Made by a program: the position numbers and the translations under genes. A stretch of DNA of 8,443 bases from Rhodocyclaceae bacterium UBA1310 (GTDB lineage Bacteria > Pseudomonadota > Gammaproteobacteria > Burkholderiales > Rhodocyclaceae), in assembly GCA_002307175.1 (NCBI GenBank), contig DBTS01000075.1:27336-35778 (forward strand), given 5' to 3'. Below the pieces are notes generated by a model that was not told the DNA's origin, did no database searches, and saw only the letters and a list, made by a program, of their open reading frames with translations. Below, one piece after another: positions 1-4,807 of this stretch (the stretch's first letter is position 1; each line of letters opens with the position of its first letter).

Positions 1-1004
1 TCGTTGCTGACAAAGATGTTGAACACCATGCGTGCAAATAACTCTTCGCAGTTGGCCGTAATGAAGTCCGTGTGCACGTACTTGCGAATGGCAGCAGCCA
101 GATCATGATAACCCTTGGTTCGCGACTCGAATTCAGTACAGTCCACGAGCGTCAGCCCGCTCACCAATGGCAGCCGGCCTTCGACGAGGCTATCCCCCGG
201 CTGGCTCTCATGCATGATAATTCCCGCATCCGGAAGCAGGCCCGGCAACGCCCAGTACCGGTCAAAACGGCGGATCAGCATCACCGGCTTGTGCCCGACC
301 CTGATATAGCGCACCTGCGGCACCGTCAGTCCGCAGCGGCGGGCCAGCTCCAGCGTGCACGTTTCCGCTCGGGCAACGTCAAAGACATCACCTCTGGCGG
401 GAAATTTCGCCAGCCATAACGCCCCATGCTCATCGCGTACGGATGCTTTCGGACGCGCGCCGCCAGCGGACGGCCCTGCCCCGAGGAATGGTTCCAGGTG
501 CGCCGGGACAGGCAGACCGCTTTCCACCGCTTCTGCCGCCTGCAATGCATAGTCAAGGGATTGCAGGTCGCTGGCCGAGGGTGAATCAGGGCACCTGATA
601 TCGCGCCTGACATCCAGCGCGCCAACGCGGTCACCCCCGGCGGCCAACAGATATTCCGCTTCGGACAAGGTGTTGGCAGGCACCCTGCGACGTGCCTCGA
701 TAACACGACGGCCCCATGCATCCGGTGCAGCGTCCCGAATGCCGCCGAACTCGCCCAGACCGTTCACGGGAAAAAGTGCCTGGCCTCGAATGGCATCCCG
801 ATCACGCAGGCTCAAACTGACGGGGTCCACTTCAACGGACTCCGTGCGTGCCAGGTAGCCCAGGCCATACGCAAAGCGTGAGCTGAGTTCCCGATTCTGC
901 GGGTTGGCACCGACCGTTTCTGACAGCGTCAAAAGCCCTGCAGGGGAAAACTCACGCCCAGGTGTCCAGGCAAAAACAGCAAGCTTGCAGTCTTTGGCCG
1001 GCAT
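1..1004 (-). CDS. hipA: HipA-family kinase toxin, C-terminus outside the window
   Basis: This frame is open from an ATG at 1004 to the window edge (334 complete codons). HipA-family proteins are Ser/Thr kinases; the type member phosphorylates glutamyl-tRNA synthetase and arrests growth. Family marks visible are an N-terminal subdomain with DAAPDAWGRR (residues 91-100), a glycine-rich nucleotide-loop-like GPSAGGARPKA (177-187), the ATP-binding lysine region LWLAKFP (K200), and RFDR (246-249). The visible sequence stops at FNIFVSN (328-334). In relatives the catalytic NDDDH-type loop comes next, and the two leftover bases (GA) fit an Asp. The catalytic residues and C-terminal subdomain therefore lie outside this window and activity cannot be judged. 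The start overlaps the antitoxin stop by one base (TGATG), which indicates translational coupling. Family assignment is firm; the target of this particular kinase is unknown. Confidence 0.92.
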   Translation of the reverse strand, partial: MPAKDCKLAVFAWTPGREFSPAGLLTLSETVGANPQNRELSSRFAYGLGYLARTESVEVDPVSLSLRDRDAIRGQALFPVNGLGEFGGIRDAAPDAWGRRVIEARRRVPANTLSEAEYLLAAGGDRVGALDVRRDIRCPDSPSASDLQSLDYALQAAEAVESGLPVPAHLEPFLGAGPSAGGARPKASVRDEHGALWLAKFPARGDVFDVARAETCTLELARRCGLTVPQVRYIRVGHKPVMLIRRFDRYWALPGLLPDAGIIMHESQPGDSLVEGRLPLVSGLTLVDCTEFESRTKGYHDLAAAIRKYVHTDFITANCEELFARMVFNIFVSN

Positions 1005-1345
1005 CAGAAATCCAGTTCGTCCAACTCAGCCTTGCCGAGTGGCCGAACACGCCGGGTGAGCTCGCGAGCACTCAGCGCAGCCAGCGAAGGATCAGACTCC
1101 TGTAGCAGGCTCAAGAGCGTCACACCCGGCGCAATAGCCTCCAGATAACGCAGGATTTGCGCCTGTGTGCGGCCCAGATCGCCTTTTTCAATGAGGGCGG
1201 CCGTCGAACGTGCCAGCCCGGCACGTAGGGCCGCATCGGCCTGCCGCAGCCGCCGTGCCTTGCGCAACCGGGCCAGCTTTTCGCCAAGCTCACGCGCCTC
1301 CATCACCCGGGCGGGCGACAACAAAGGGGTTTCATCTCGCTTCAT
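1004..1345 (-). CDS. hipB: HipB-like helix-turn-helix antitoxin
   Basis: A 113-aa XRE-type helix-turn-helix protein. The HTH covers about residues 34-55 (RQADAALRAGLARSTAALIEKG), and the C-terminus ends KAELDELDF. It directly precedes and overlaps the HipA-like kinase, so it is read as the antitoxin that neutralises HipA and represses the operon by binding the repeats upstream. I chose the ATG at 1345 because the best promoter (1392-1419) would start transcription near 1385, giving a leader of about 40 nt. An in-frame ATG at 1384 (126 aa) would make the message essentially leaderless and lies inside an operator. The open frame extends to 1618 (204 aa), but that would place the operators within coding sequence. 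No strong Shine-Dalgarno is visible; a GAG lies about 10 nt upstream of 1345. Confidence 0.85.
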   Translation of the reverse strand: MKRDETPLLSPARVMEARELGEKLARLRKARRLRQADAALRAGLARSTAALIEKGDLGRTQAQILRYLEAIAPGVTLLSLLQESDPSLAALSARELTRRVRPLGKAELDELDF

Positions 1346-1362
1346 GTCCGCAATCTCAGTCT
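1345..1362. promoter_or_regulatory. Weak fourth operator-like site of the hipBA operon
   Basis: TGTCCG-CAATCT-CAGTCT has one perfect half-site and one with two mismatches to CAGACA. It overlaps the chosen antitoxin start codon and lies 30 bp, centre to centre, from the next site. Confidence 0.35.
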
Positions 1363-1374
1363 TAACGCCGTTAA

Positions 1375-1392
1375 TGTCTGTCATTACAGACA
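1375..1392. promoter_or_regulatory. hipBA operator site 1 (perfect inverted repeat)
   Basis: TGTCTG-TCATTA-CAGACA is a perfect 6-bp inverted repeat with a 6-bp spacer. It covers the predicted transcription start and abuts the predicted -10 box, a position suited to repression by the HipB-like protein. It also contains the alternative ATG at 1384. Confidence 0.75.
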
Positions 1393-1419
1393 ATCTAGCA
1401 TTCCCGGCTGAAATAGCAA
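1392..1419 (-). promoter_or_regulatory. Predicted hipBA promoter
   Basis: On the minus strand, TTGCTA (1419-1414), a 16-bp spacer and TAGATT (1397-1392) form a sigma70-like promoter. The -10 is preceded by TGC, an extended -10 feature. The -35 touches operator site 2 and the -10 touches site 1, so a bound repressor would block polymerase. Confidence 0.5.
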
Positions 1420-1436
1420 GTCCGCAATCACGGACA
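1419..1436. promoter_or_regulatory. hipBA operator site 2
   Basis: AGTCCG-CAATCA-CGGACA is a GTCCG/CGGAC inverted repeat with the same 6-bp spacer, differing from the consensus only at the outermost left base. Its centre is 44 bp from site 1 and 30 bp from site 3. It overlaps the predicted -35 end of the promoter. Confidence 0.7.
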
Positions 1437-1448
1437 TTAAGTTGATAA

Positions 1449-1466
1449 TGTCTGTCATTGCGGACA
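1449..1466. promoter_or_regulatory. hipBA operator site 3
   Basis: TGTCTG-TCATTG-CGGACA is an inverted repeat with one mismatched pair and shares 16 of 18 bases with site 1. It lies upstream of the predicted promoter, about three helical turns from site 2, so the sites may be bound cooperatively on one DNA face. Confidence 0.65.
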
Positions 1467-1669
1467 TTTTTCAGAGAAACCTGAGACGGATTGAGCTGGA
1501 TAGAATGATTCAGGAAGGCAACGGCCAACATGTGGCGGGGCGTGAGGGCAGGCAAGCGAAATGAGTGTGGGTTGATATTCGACTGTCTGTGGAAAACACC
1601 GACCTGATTTTGTATCAATGATGGCTGCTATCGGCTCTTGCGGACGGTCAGGCTTTTGGAAAGCAGACG

Positions 1670-1747
1670 TTTGAACGTAGAAGTGAGGGCGACCGAAGCT
1701 AAGCGTAGGGCAGCTTGTGGCCGTCCACCTCGACTACCGGGTTAGGC
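1670..1747 (-). repeat. Integron attC site 1, degenerate, at the left end of the array
   Basis: Read on the minus strand, R'' is GCCTAAC (1747-1741), a perfect RYYYAAC. R' is the poor GTTCAAA (1676-1670), which keeps only the essential GTT. Between them GTAGTCGAGG and the complement of CCTCACTTCTAC pair imperfectly, and an inner AAGCT...AGCTT stem follows. The half-site sequence (TAACCCGG.AGTCGAG) closely matches attC site 2. It lies 25 bp downstream of the stop of the 164-aa gene, as expected for that cassette's own attC. The 200 bp further left (1467-1669) hold nothing I recognise. Confidence 0.65.
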
Positions 1748-1771
1748 CGGTACTGTGGACGATCTTTGGTG

Positions 1772-2266
1772 TTACTTATGCTGGGCATGTTTTTCGGCCC
1801 ATTGAAGTGCAGTTGCTGCTGCGGCTGAACGCGCTATTGCCTCTTTGACTGATGAGTGATGGGTGTTGTTCGTGCAAACGAGCGCAATTGCGGCTTCGGT
1901 TGCAAGCAAGTGATCCGTTTCGAGTTGCGAAGCCAAGGCTGCAATTGATTCATCCTTCAACGTGCCCAGAGCAGCGAGTGCCTGCGCAGCGTAGGGATGG
2001 CCGCTCTGAACCGCTGCTCTCAAATATCCCTCAAGCGGGATTGCAGTCGATCCGAGGCGAGCTGCAGCTACCAAAGCACAATCAAAGGGCGTGCCGAGTT
2101 GGCGATACGGAACGCCCCATTGGTTCTTTGCTGTGCCAGAAAACAATGACTCAAGGATTGGCAGAGCCCCCTCACCCTGATCGGCAAGTTCTTGAGTGGC
2201 GATGGCGCGTTGCCCAACATCGAGAAGTCGCTCGAATATGGCGACGGTCGCTAGCTTATGTGTCAT
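1772..2266 (-). CDS. Cassette-borne hypothetical protein, helical (HEAT-like) repeats
   Basis: A 164-aa protein of unknown function. It is made of short Ala/Leu-rich amphipathic segments, for example QELADQGEGALPILESLF (about residues 25-42), YAAQALAALGTLKDESIAALA (92-112) and LATEAAIALV (120-129). These resemble HEAT/ARM-type helical repeats, which usually bind proteins; no catalytic motif, signal peptide or membrane segment is seen. The gene fits exactly into an integron cassette: its ATG lies 8 nt after the core GTTAGAC of attC site 2, and its stop is followed by attC site 1. No Shine-Dalgarno precedes the ATG (GACCTTGATTT), which is common for cassette genes with short leaders. Expression probably depends on a promoter outside the cassette. 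The start is well supported by the cassette boundary; the HEAT-like reading is by eye only. Confidence 0.72.
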   Translation of the reverse strand: MTHKLATVAIFERLLDVGQRAIATQELADQGEGALPILESLFSGTAKNQWGVPYRQLGTPFDCALVAAARLGSTAIPLEGYLRAAVQSGHPYAAQALAALGTLKDESIAALASQLETDHLLATEAAIALVCTNNTHHSSVKEAIARSAAAATALQWAEKHAQHK

Positions 2267-2274
2267 AAATCAAG

Positions 2275-2340
2275 GTCTAACGTGGAAGTGAGGAGCCTGC
2301 GTGGCATTTCGCACAGGTCCGCTCGACTGCCGGGTTAGAA
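2275..2340 (-). repeat. Integron attC site 2
   Basis: A 66-bp attC. In minus-strand reading, R'' is TTCTAAC (2340-2334) and R' is GTTAGAC (2281-2275), a perfect GTTRRRY core. The L'' arm GAGCGGACCTG pairs with the L' arm CAGGCTCCTC only if one C is left unpaired. That extra base on the L'' side is the orientation mark of attC sites and shows the array reads leftward. A further CCTG...CAGG stem closes the centre. Confidence 0.85.
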
Positions 2341-2500
2341 GCATACCGTTACACACAACTCATAATGCATAGTTCAAACCTACGTAAGTGCTTGCTATTG
2401 CAAGATACAGACAGAGAAGCATCAAAAACAATGACAATACATTACTCGGTGTTTATTAAAGAATTTTGTGATGCCAATGGAGTTGTGTTTAACGAAATGC
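2341..2500. mobile_element. 160-bp MITE-like element, copy 1, filling a whole cassette
   Basis: The block has terminal inverted repeats: GCATACCGTTACACACAACT at the left and, reversed, GCATTTCGTTAAACACAACT at the right (17 of 20 by hand). It matches the block 3622-3781 without indels, with 26 differences by my count. It begins exactly after the core of attC site 2 and ends exactly before the core of attC site 3, so the cassette body is nothing but this element. A plus-strand frame (2365-2514, 49 aa) is open, but the 26 differences between copies fall 8/10/8 on codon positions, so it looks non-coding. No target duplication is evident at this copy. Confidence 0.7.
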
Positions 2501-2570
2501 GTTCAACGAGATAGTGAGGGGCATCCGGAGCGGATGCTTGCGGCTATCCCGCTCGATTGCATGGTTAGAG
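2501..2570 (-). repeat. Integron attC site 3
   Basis: A 70-bp attC. On the minus strand R'' is CTCTAAC (2570-2564) and R' is GTTGAAC (2507-2501), a perfect GTTRRRY. L'' GAGCGGG pairs with L' CCCCTC with one extra C unpaired, giving the same orientation as site 2. The centre forms a perfect 7-bp stem, GCATCCG/CGGATGC. The stop codon of the DUF4062 gene (TAA, 2567-2565) lies within R''. Confidence 0.87.
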
Positions 2571-3428
2571 ATCCTCAGAAAGTGTGTCTGCGAGTGCCCA
2601 GCCTTCATGGGTAAGCTCAAAGACCTCACCTTTGTGACCTCGTTCAATAACGAAATTGCGATCAACTAACTCATTAAGTGCGTACTCCCAACGAGCGCTT
2701 TCCCTGCCCCCTTGACCGCCAAACGATGTCCCGCCTGCTTGGATAAACCGGCCTCCTAGAACAGCAATTTTCAGAATTGTTCCGTGCGTATCCTTGGAGG
2801 CCGCTTTTAACAGAACCTGCGCCTCTTCCGATAGCTCTTGATTTTTTGTTTTTACGTACGTGACTTCCAAATCAACGTCTTTTGCAGTTTCTGATTTGCT
2901 TTCGCATAAGCTTTGAAGATAGGAGTTTTGGTGAATGCAGAGTTGAAGTTGGCGACTGATTTTGTCTTTGAAGTCAATCGTGTTTTCAAACTCCTCAATA
3001 AGCCCCAGGTTTTTGCATTTTTCTTTGAATTCTTGGAGAGCTTGGTACTGTTTTGAATCAATGCTTTGTGGAGCCACTGGTTTTGATGAGAAATAAATCA
3101 TGGCAGGTTTTTCTGCCTTTATGTGCTTTTCGATTTCTTCGACAGTCCCGCTTTTGGACTCACCTGTGGGAGTTCCAAGTCGGGTCCAAAAAACTCCAAT
3201 CAATAAGTCGCAATCTTTCAATACGCGGCTGTTTATTAGCTCTTGGGCACGTGACCCCAATTCTGGTGAAGAATGCGTTTCCCAAGCGGCTGGCATTAAC
3301 ACAACCCCGTATTTCGTTGAGTTTATGTAATTCCACGTATAAACCACTTCTCTAATGACCTCACGTTCCTCAAATACATCTCCAGGAGAGGCGATCATCA
3401 CTGGTATTACCGTTGCTTGATATGCCAA
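2565..3428 (-). CDS. DUF4062 (TIR-like) protein with winged-helix-like C-terminus, cassette-borne
   Basis: A 287-aa, soluble-looking protein. The N-terminal half matches the DUF4062 family: strand VIPVMIASPGDVFEER (residues 7-22, with the SPGDV..ER signature), LMPAAWETHSSPELG (44-58), KDCDLLIGVFWTRLGTPTG (71-89), SGTVEEIEKHI (93-103) and PAMIYFSS (108-115). DUF4062 is a TIR-like module found in NLR/STAND-type proteins; E97/E98 in SGTVEE is where I would place the TIR-like catalytic or signature glutamate (inference). Residues about 195-285 (QVLLKAAS...RWEYALNELVDRNFVIER...FELTHEGWALAD) look like a winged helix. No NTPase or sensor domain is present. The start is TTG, preceded by AGGAG at 6-7 nt. 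The sequence is AT-richer than genes to the right, consistent with transfer. A role in defence is possible but unproven. Confidence 0.85.
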   Translation of the reverse strand: MAYQATVIPVMIASPGDVFEEREVIREVVYTWNYINSTKYGVVLMPAAWETHSSPELGSRAQELINSRVLKDCDLLIGVFWTRLGTPTGESKSGTVEEIEKHIKAEKPAMIYFSSKPVAPQSIDSKQYQALQEFKEKCKNLGLIEEFENTIDFKDKISRQLQLCIHQNSYLQSLCESKSETAKDVDLEVTYVKTKNQELSEEAQVLLKAASKDTHGTILKIAVLGGRFIQAGGTSFGGQGGRESARWEYALNELVDRNFVIERGHKGEVFELTHEGWALADTLSEDL

Positions 3429-3435
3429 AGGATTC

Positions 3436-3440
3436 TCCTA
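3436..3440 (-). promoter_or_regulatory. Ribosome binding site for the TTG start of the DUF4062 gene
   Basis: AGGAG on the minus strand, about 7 nt before TTG at 3428. It decides the start, because no ATG exists nearby upstream in frame and the next in-frame ATG (3398-3396) would cut into the first strand of the domain. Confidence 0.6.
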
Positions 3441-3621
3441 TTATAAATTTCGACATCAATTCCGCTGCCATATAACAATTCATTTCGAATATCACATAAA
3501 ACTTCTTTTAGCCTGCATGTCCGTTAAATTCTGGCAGTTTCTGGCACTACTAAATGAGAAAAAGCAGTAGCCAATTACTATGGCACAAAAGCACGCAAAA
3601 ACTCCTGATGGGCCATTTTGC

Positions 3622-3781
3622 GCATACCGTTACACACAACTCATAATGCATAGTTTGAACCTGAGAAAGTGCTTGTTTTTGCAAGACACAGACAGAGAAG
3701 CATCAAAAATAACAACAACACCTTACCTGTTGTTTATTAAAAACTTTAGCGATATCAATGAACTTGTGTGTAACGGAATGC
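3622..3781. mobile_element. 160-bp MITE-like element, copy 2, with 9-bp target duplication
   Basis: This copy has terminal inverted repeats CATACCGTTACACACAA (left) and, reversed, CATTCCGTTACACACAA (right), 16 of 17 identical. It is flanked by the 9-bp direct repeat CATTTTGCG at 3614-3622 and 3781-3789, the expected trace of transposition. It is collinear with 2341-2500 over the full length (134 of 160 by hand). It carries no transposase, so movement would need one supplied elsewhere. A plus-strand frame 3580-3867 runs through it but crosses both element ends, which argues against a real gene. Confidence 0.75.
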
Positions 3782-3789
3782 ATTTTGCG

Positions 3790-3835
3790 GCAGCAAGTCT
3801 GAGCGGCTGTTTCTGGCCGAATGCTGCCAAACAAA
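3790..3835. repeat. Inverted repeat beside the MITE insertion
   Basis: GGCAGCA and TGCTGCC flank an inner CGGC...GCCG stem (about 3789-3828). There is no T-run after it and no GTT/AAC core, so it is neither a clear terminator nor an attC. Confidence 0.3.
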
Positions 3836-3860
3836 AACCAAACCATTGCGTAGTATGGCA

Positions 3861-3866
3861 ACTATA
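3861..3866 (-). promoter_or_regulatory. Candidate -10 box of a CRP-dependent promoter reading into the cassettes
   Basis: TATAGT on the minus strand, five of six matches to TATAAT. Its predicted start near 3854 places the CRP-type palindrome centre at about -42, the class II activation position. There is no good -35, as is usual for such promoters. A transcript would run left through MITE copy 2 to the DUF4062 gene and the cassettes. Confidence 0.45.
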
Positions 3867-3888
3867 GACCTCAATATTCAGGTTGAGA

Positions 3889-3904
3889 TGTGATCAAGAT
3901 CACA
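3889..3904. promoter_or_regulatory. Perfect CRP/Vfr-type binding site
   Basis: TGTGATCAAGATCACA is a perfect palindrome and matches the CRP consensus TGTGA-N6-TCACA. Pseudomonas Vfr recognises the same type of site. No gene starts downstream on the plus strand for 1.7 kb, whereas a -10 box lies at the right distance on the minus strand. Confidence 0.65.
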
Positions 3905-4191
3905 CAGTGGCATCATTGGCATGGCAGGCCACTCAAAAGTCTGCACGAACTCATAAGGCATTGCTGCAAAGATTCACTCCGTCCTCTGCCACTTAGCCGA
4001 AGTCCGAACACCTGATACCTCGCCAAGCCAGTTCCGTACTCGGGCTCACGGACATCATGCCGAGGAGAAATTGGTCTGCTTCAGGGACATCTGGCGTCAG
4101 GCAAGTGAGGTCACTGAGGAATGGCGATGCGTGCATTGCCGATGAAATTTCAGGGCAACGCCCAAGTTTGCACCCTCCGGCGGAGGATCGA
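3905..4191. other. Intergenic stretch without a supported gene
   Basis: I find no convincing gene, RNA or mobile-element end. The only local structure is a short perfect palindrome, CCTCCGGCGGAGG (about 4174-4186). A minus-strand frame covering 3993-4436 runs mostly through dispersed repeat sequence and is judged spurious. Confidence 0.5.
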
Positions 4192-4299
4192 CCGTCGCAA
4201 TTCCGCTTTGCCCCATTGCTCCGGCTTCGCCGCGCCTTACGCAAACCGGTTGGTATGCCAATAATGTAGGTGGGGTAAGCCGTAGGCGTCACCCAACGC
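4192..4299 (-). repeat. Dispersed repeat, copy a (inverted)
   Basis: Read on the minus strand, it begins GCGTTGGGTGACGCCTACGG and ends CAAAGCGGAATTGCG. It is similar over about 105 bp to 6945-7050, including the parts CTTACCCCACCTAC, ATTGGCATACC and the AATGGGGCAAAGCGGAATTGCG region. The function is unknown; it has the character of an intergenic repeat family. Confidence 0.65.
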
Positions 4300-4345
4300 T
4301 TTTCGAGGAGCCTCTCTGGCAAATCCGACTTCCTGCCCCAGCCAT

Positions 4346-4369
4346 CGCTACAGCGAATCAGCTGTAGCG
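4346..4369. repeat. Perfect 9-bp hairpin
   Basis: CGCTACAGC, loop GAATCA, GCTGTAGCG. It sits between the inverted repeat copies at 4266-4299 and 4409-4441. No T-tract follows on either strand, so it is not an evident terminator. Confidence 0.55.
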
Positions 4370-4408
4370 CGGAGGAACAGCGGGGTGGTGTGCCCCACCA
4401 CCAAAAAC

Positions 4409-4441
4409 CGTTGGGAGGCGCCTTCGGCTTTCCCAACCTAC
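4409..4441 (+). repeat. Dispersed repeat, copy b (direct)
   Basis: CGTTGGGAGGCGCC-TTCGGC-TTTCCCAACCTAC matches copy c (6945-6978) at nearly all positions and is the inverted counterpart of 4266-4299. Related sequence (GGAGCGAAGCGATTTCCG) continues near 4545, interrupted by the left end of the 4475-4780 structure. Confidence 0.65.
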
Positions 4442-4474
4442 GCCATTAACATACCTTCGCACCGCGTTTTAAGG

Positions 4475-4780
4475 TTCATCCGACTTTAGTGTGGATCGCA
4501 AATCGCTTCTGCAGGCGCCAGCGCAGGGCCGATACTGCAGGGCGGAGGGAGCGAAGCGATTTCCGTCGCAGCCTGCTGAGCGGGGACACACCGAACCCAA
4601 TTTTGGAGTCAGCTTCGAAAAGCTCTTTCATGACAATAGCAAGTTAACATCCCTGCCCGCCAGATTGGGCGATCTGTGTCCGGCGGAATTCGCTTCGCTC
4701 TCTCCGCGCACCCCTGAGCACTCACCACGCCTGGCTGTGGCTGAAGGCATGAAAACATCCCCTCACTGAAGTCGGACGAA
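4475..4780. mobile_element. Possible MITE-like structure with 20-bp terminal inverted repeats
   Basis: Left end TTCATCCGACTTTAGTGTGG (4475-4494) and reversed right end TTCGTCCGACTTCAGTGAGG (4761-4780) match at 17 of 20 positions. A second, inner pair of inverted repeats lies at about 4541-4566 and 4680-4706 (GCGGAG.GAGCGAAGCGA). There is no coding content and I see no clear target duplication. It could be a non-autonomous element or a diverged palindromic repeat. The remaining sequence to the HAD gene stop (4781-4807) shows no terminator. Confidence 0.45.
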
Positions 4781-4807
4781 TCCGAAACAAGAACTGCATT
4801 TGCTATA

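Noticed and set aside
1004..1618. 204-aa version of the antitoxin
   Set aside because: It would put promoter and all operators inside the coding sequence; the extra 91 residues show no domain. The ATG at 1345 (or 1384) is preferred.
2365..2514. 49-aa plus-strand frame in MITE copy 1, similar to part of the 3580-3867 frame
   Set aside because: The differences between the two copies fall about evenly on the three codon positions (8/10/8 by hand), many change amino acids, and the frame runs into attC site 3. This fits a non-coding element rather than a conserved peptide.
3440..3445. TATAAT on the minus strand just before the DUF4062 gene
   Set aside because: No -35 element lies at 16-18 bp, and transcription would begin at or inside the ribosome binding site.
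3470..3529. Possible fourth attC upstream of the DUF4062 gene (minus R'' ATTTAAC, R' GTTATAT)
   Set aside because: The core-like heptamers are present, but the arms between them do not pair and the sequence does not resemble the other three sites. It may be a decayed site; a covariance-model score would decide.
3580..3867. 95-aa plus-strand open frame
   Set aside because: It crosses both ends and both target duplications of MITE copy 2, has no Shine-Dalgarno and has no recognisable domain.
3993..4436. 147-aa minus-strand open frame
   Set aside because: About half of it is dispersed-repeat sequence in both orientations, and composition and motifs do not look like a protein.
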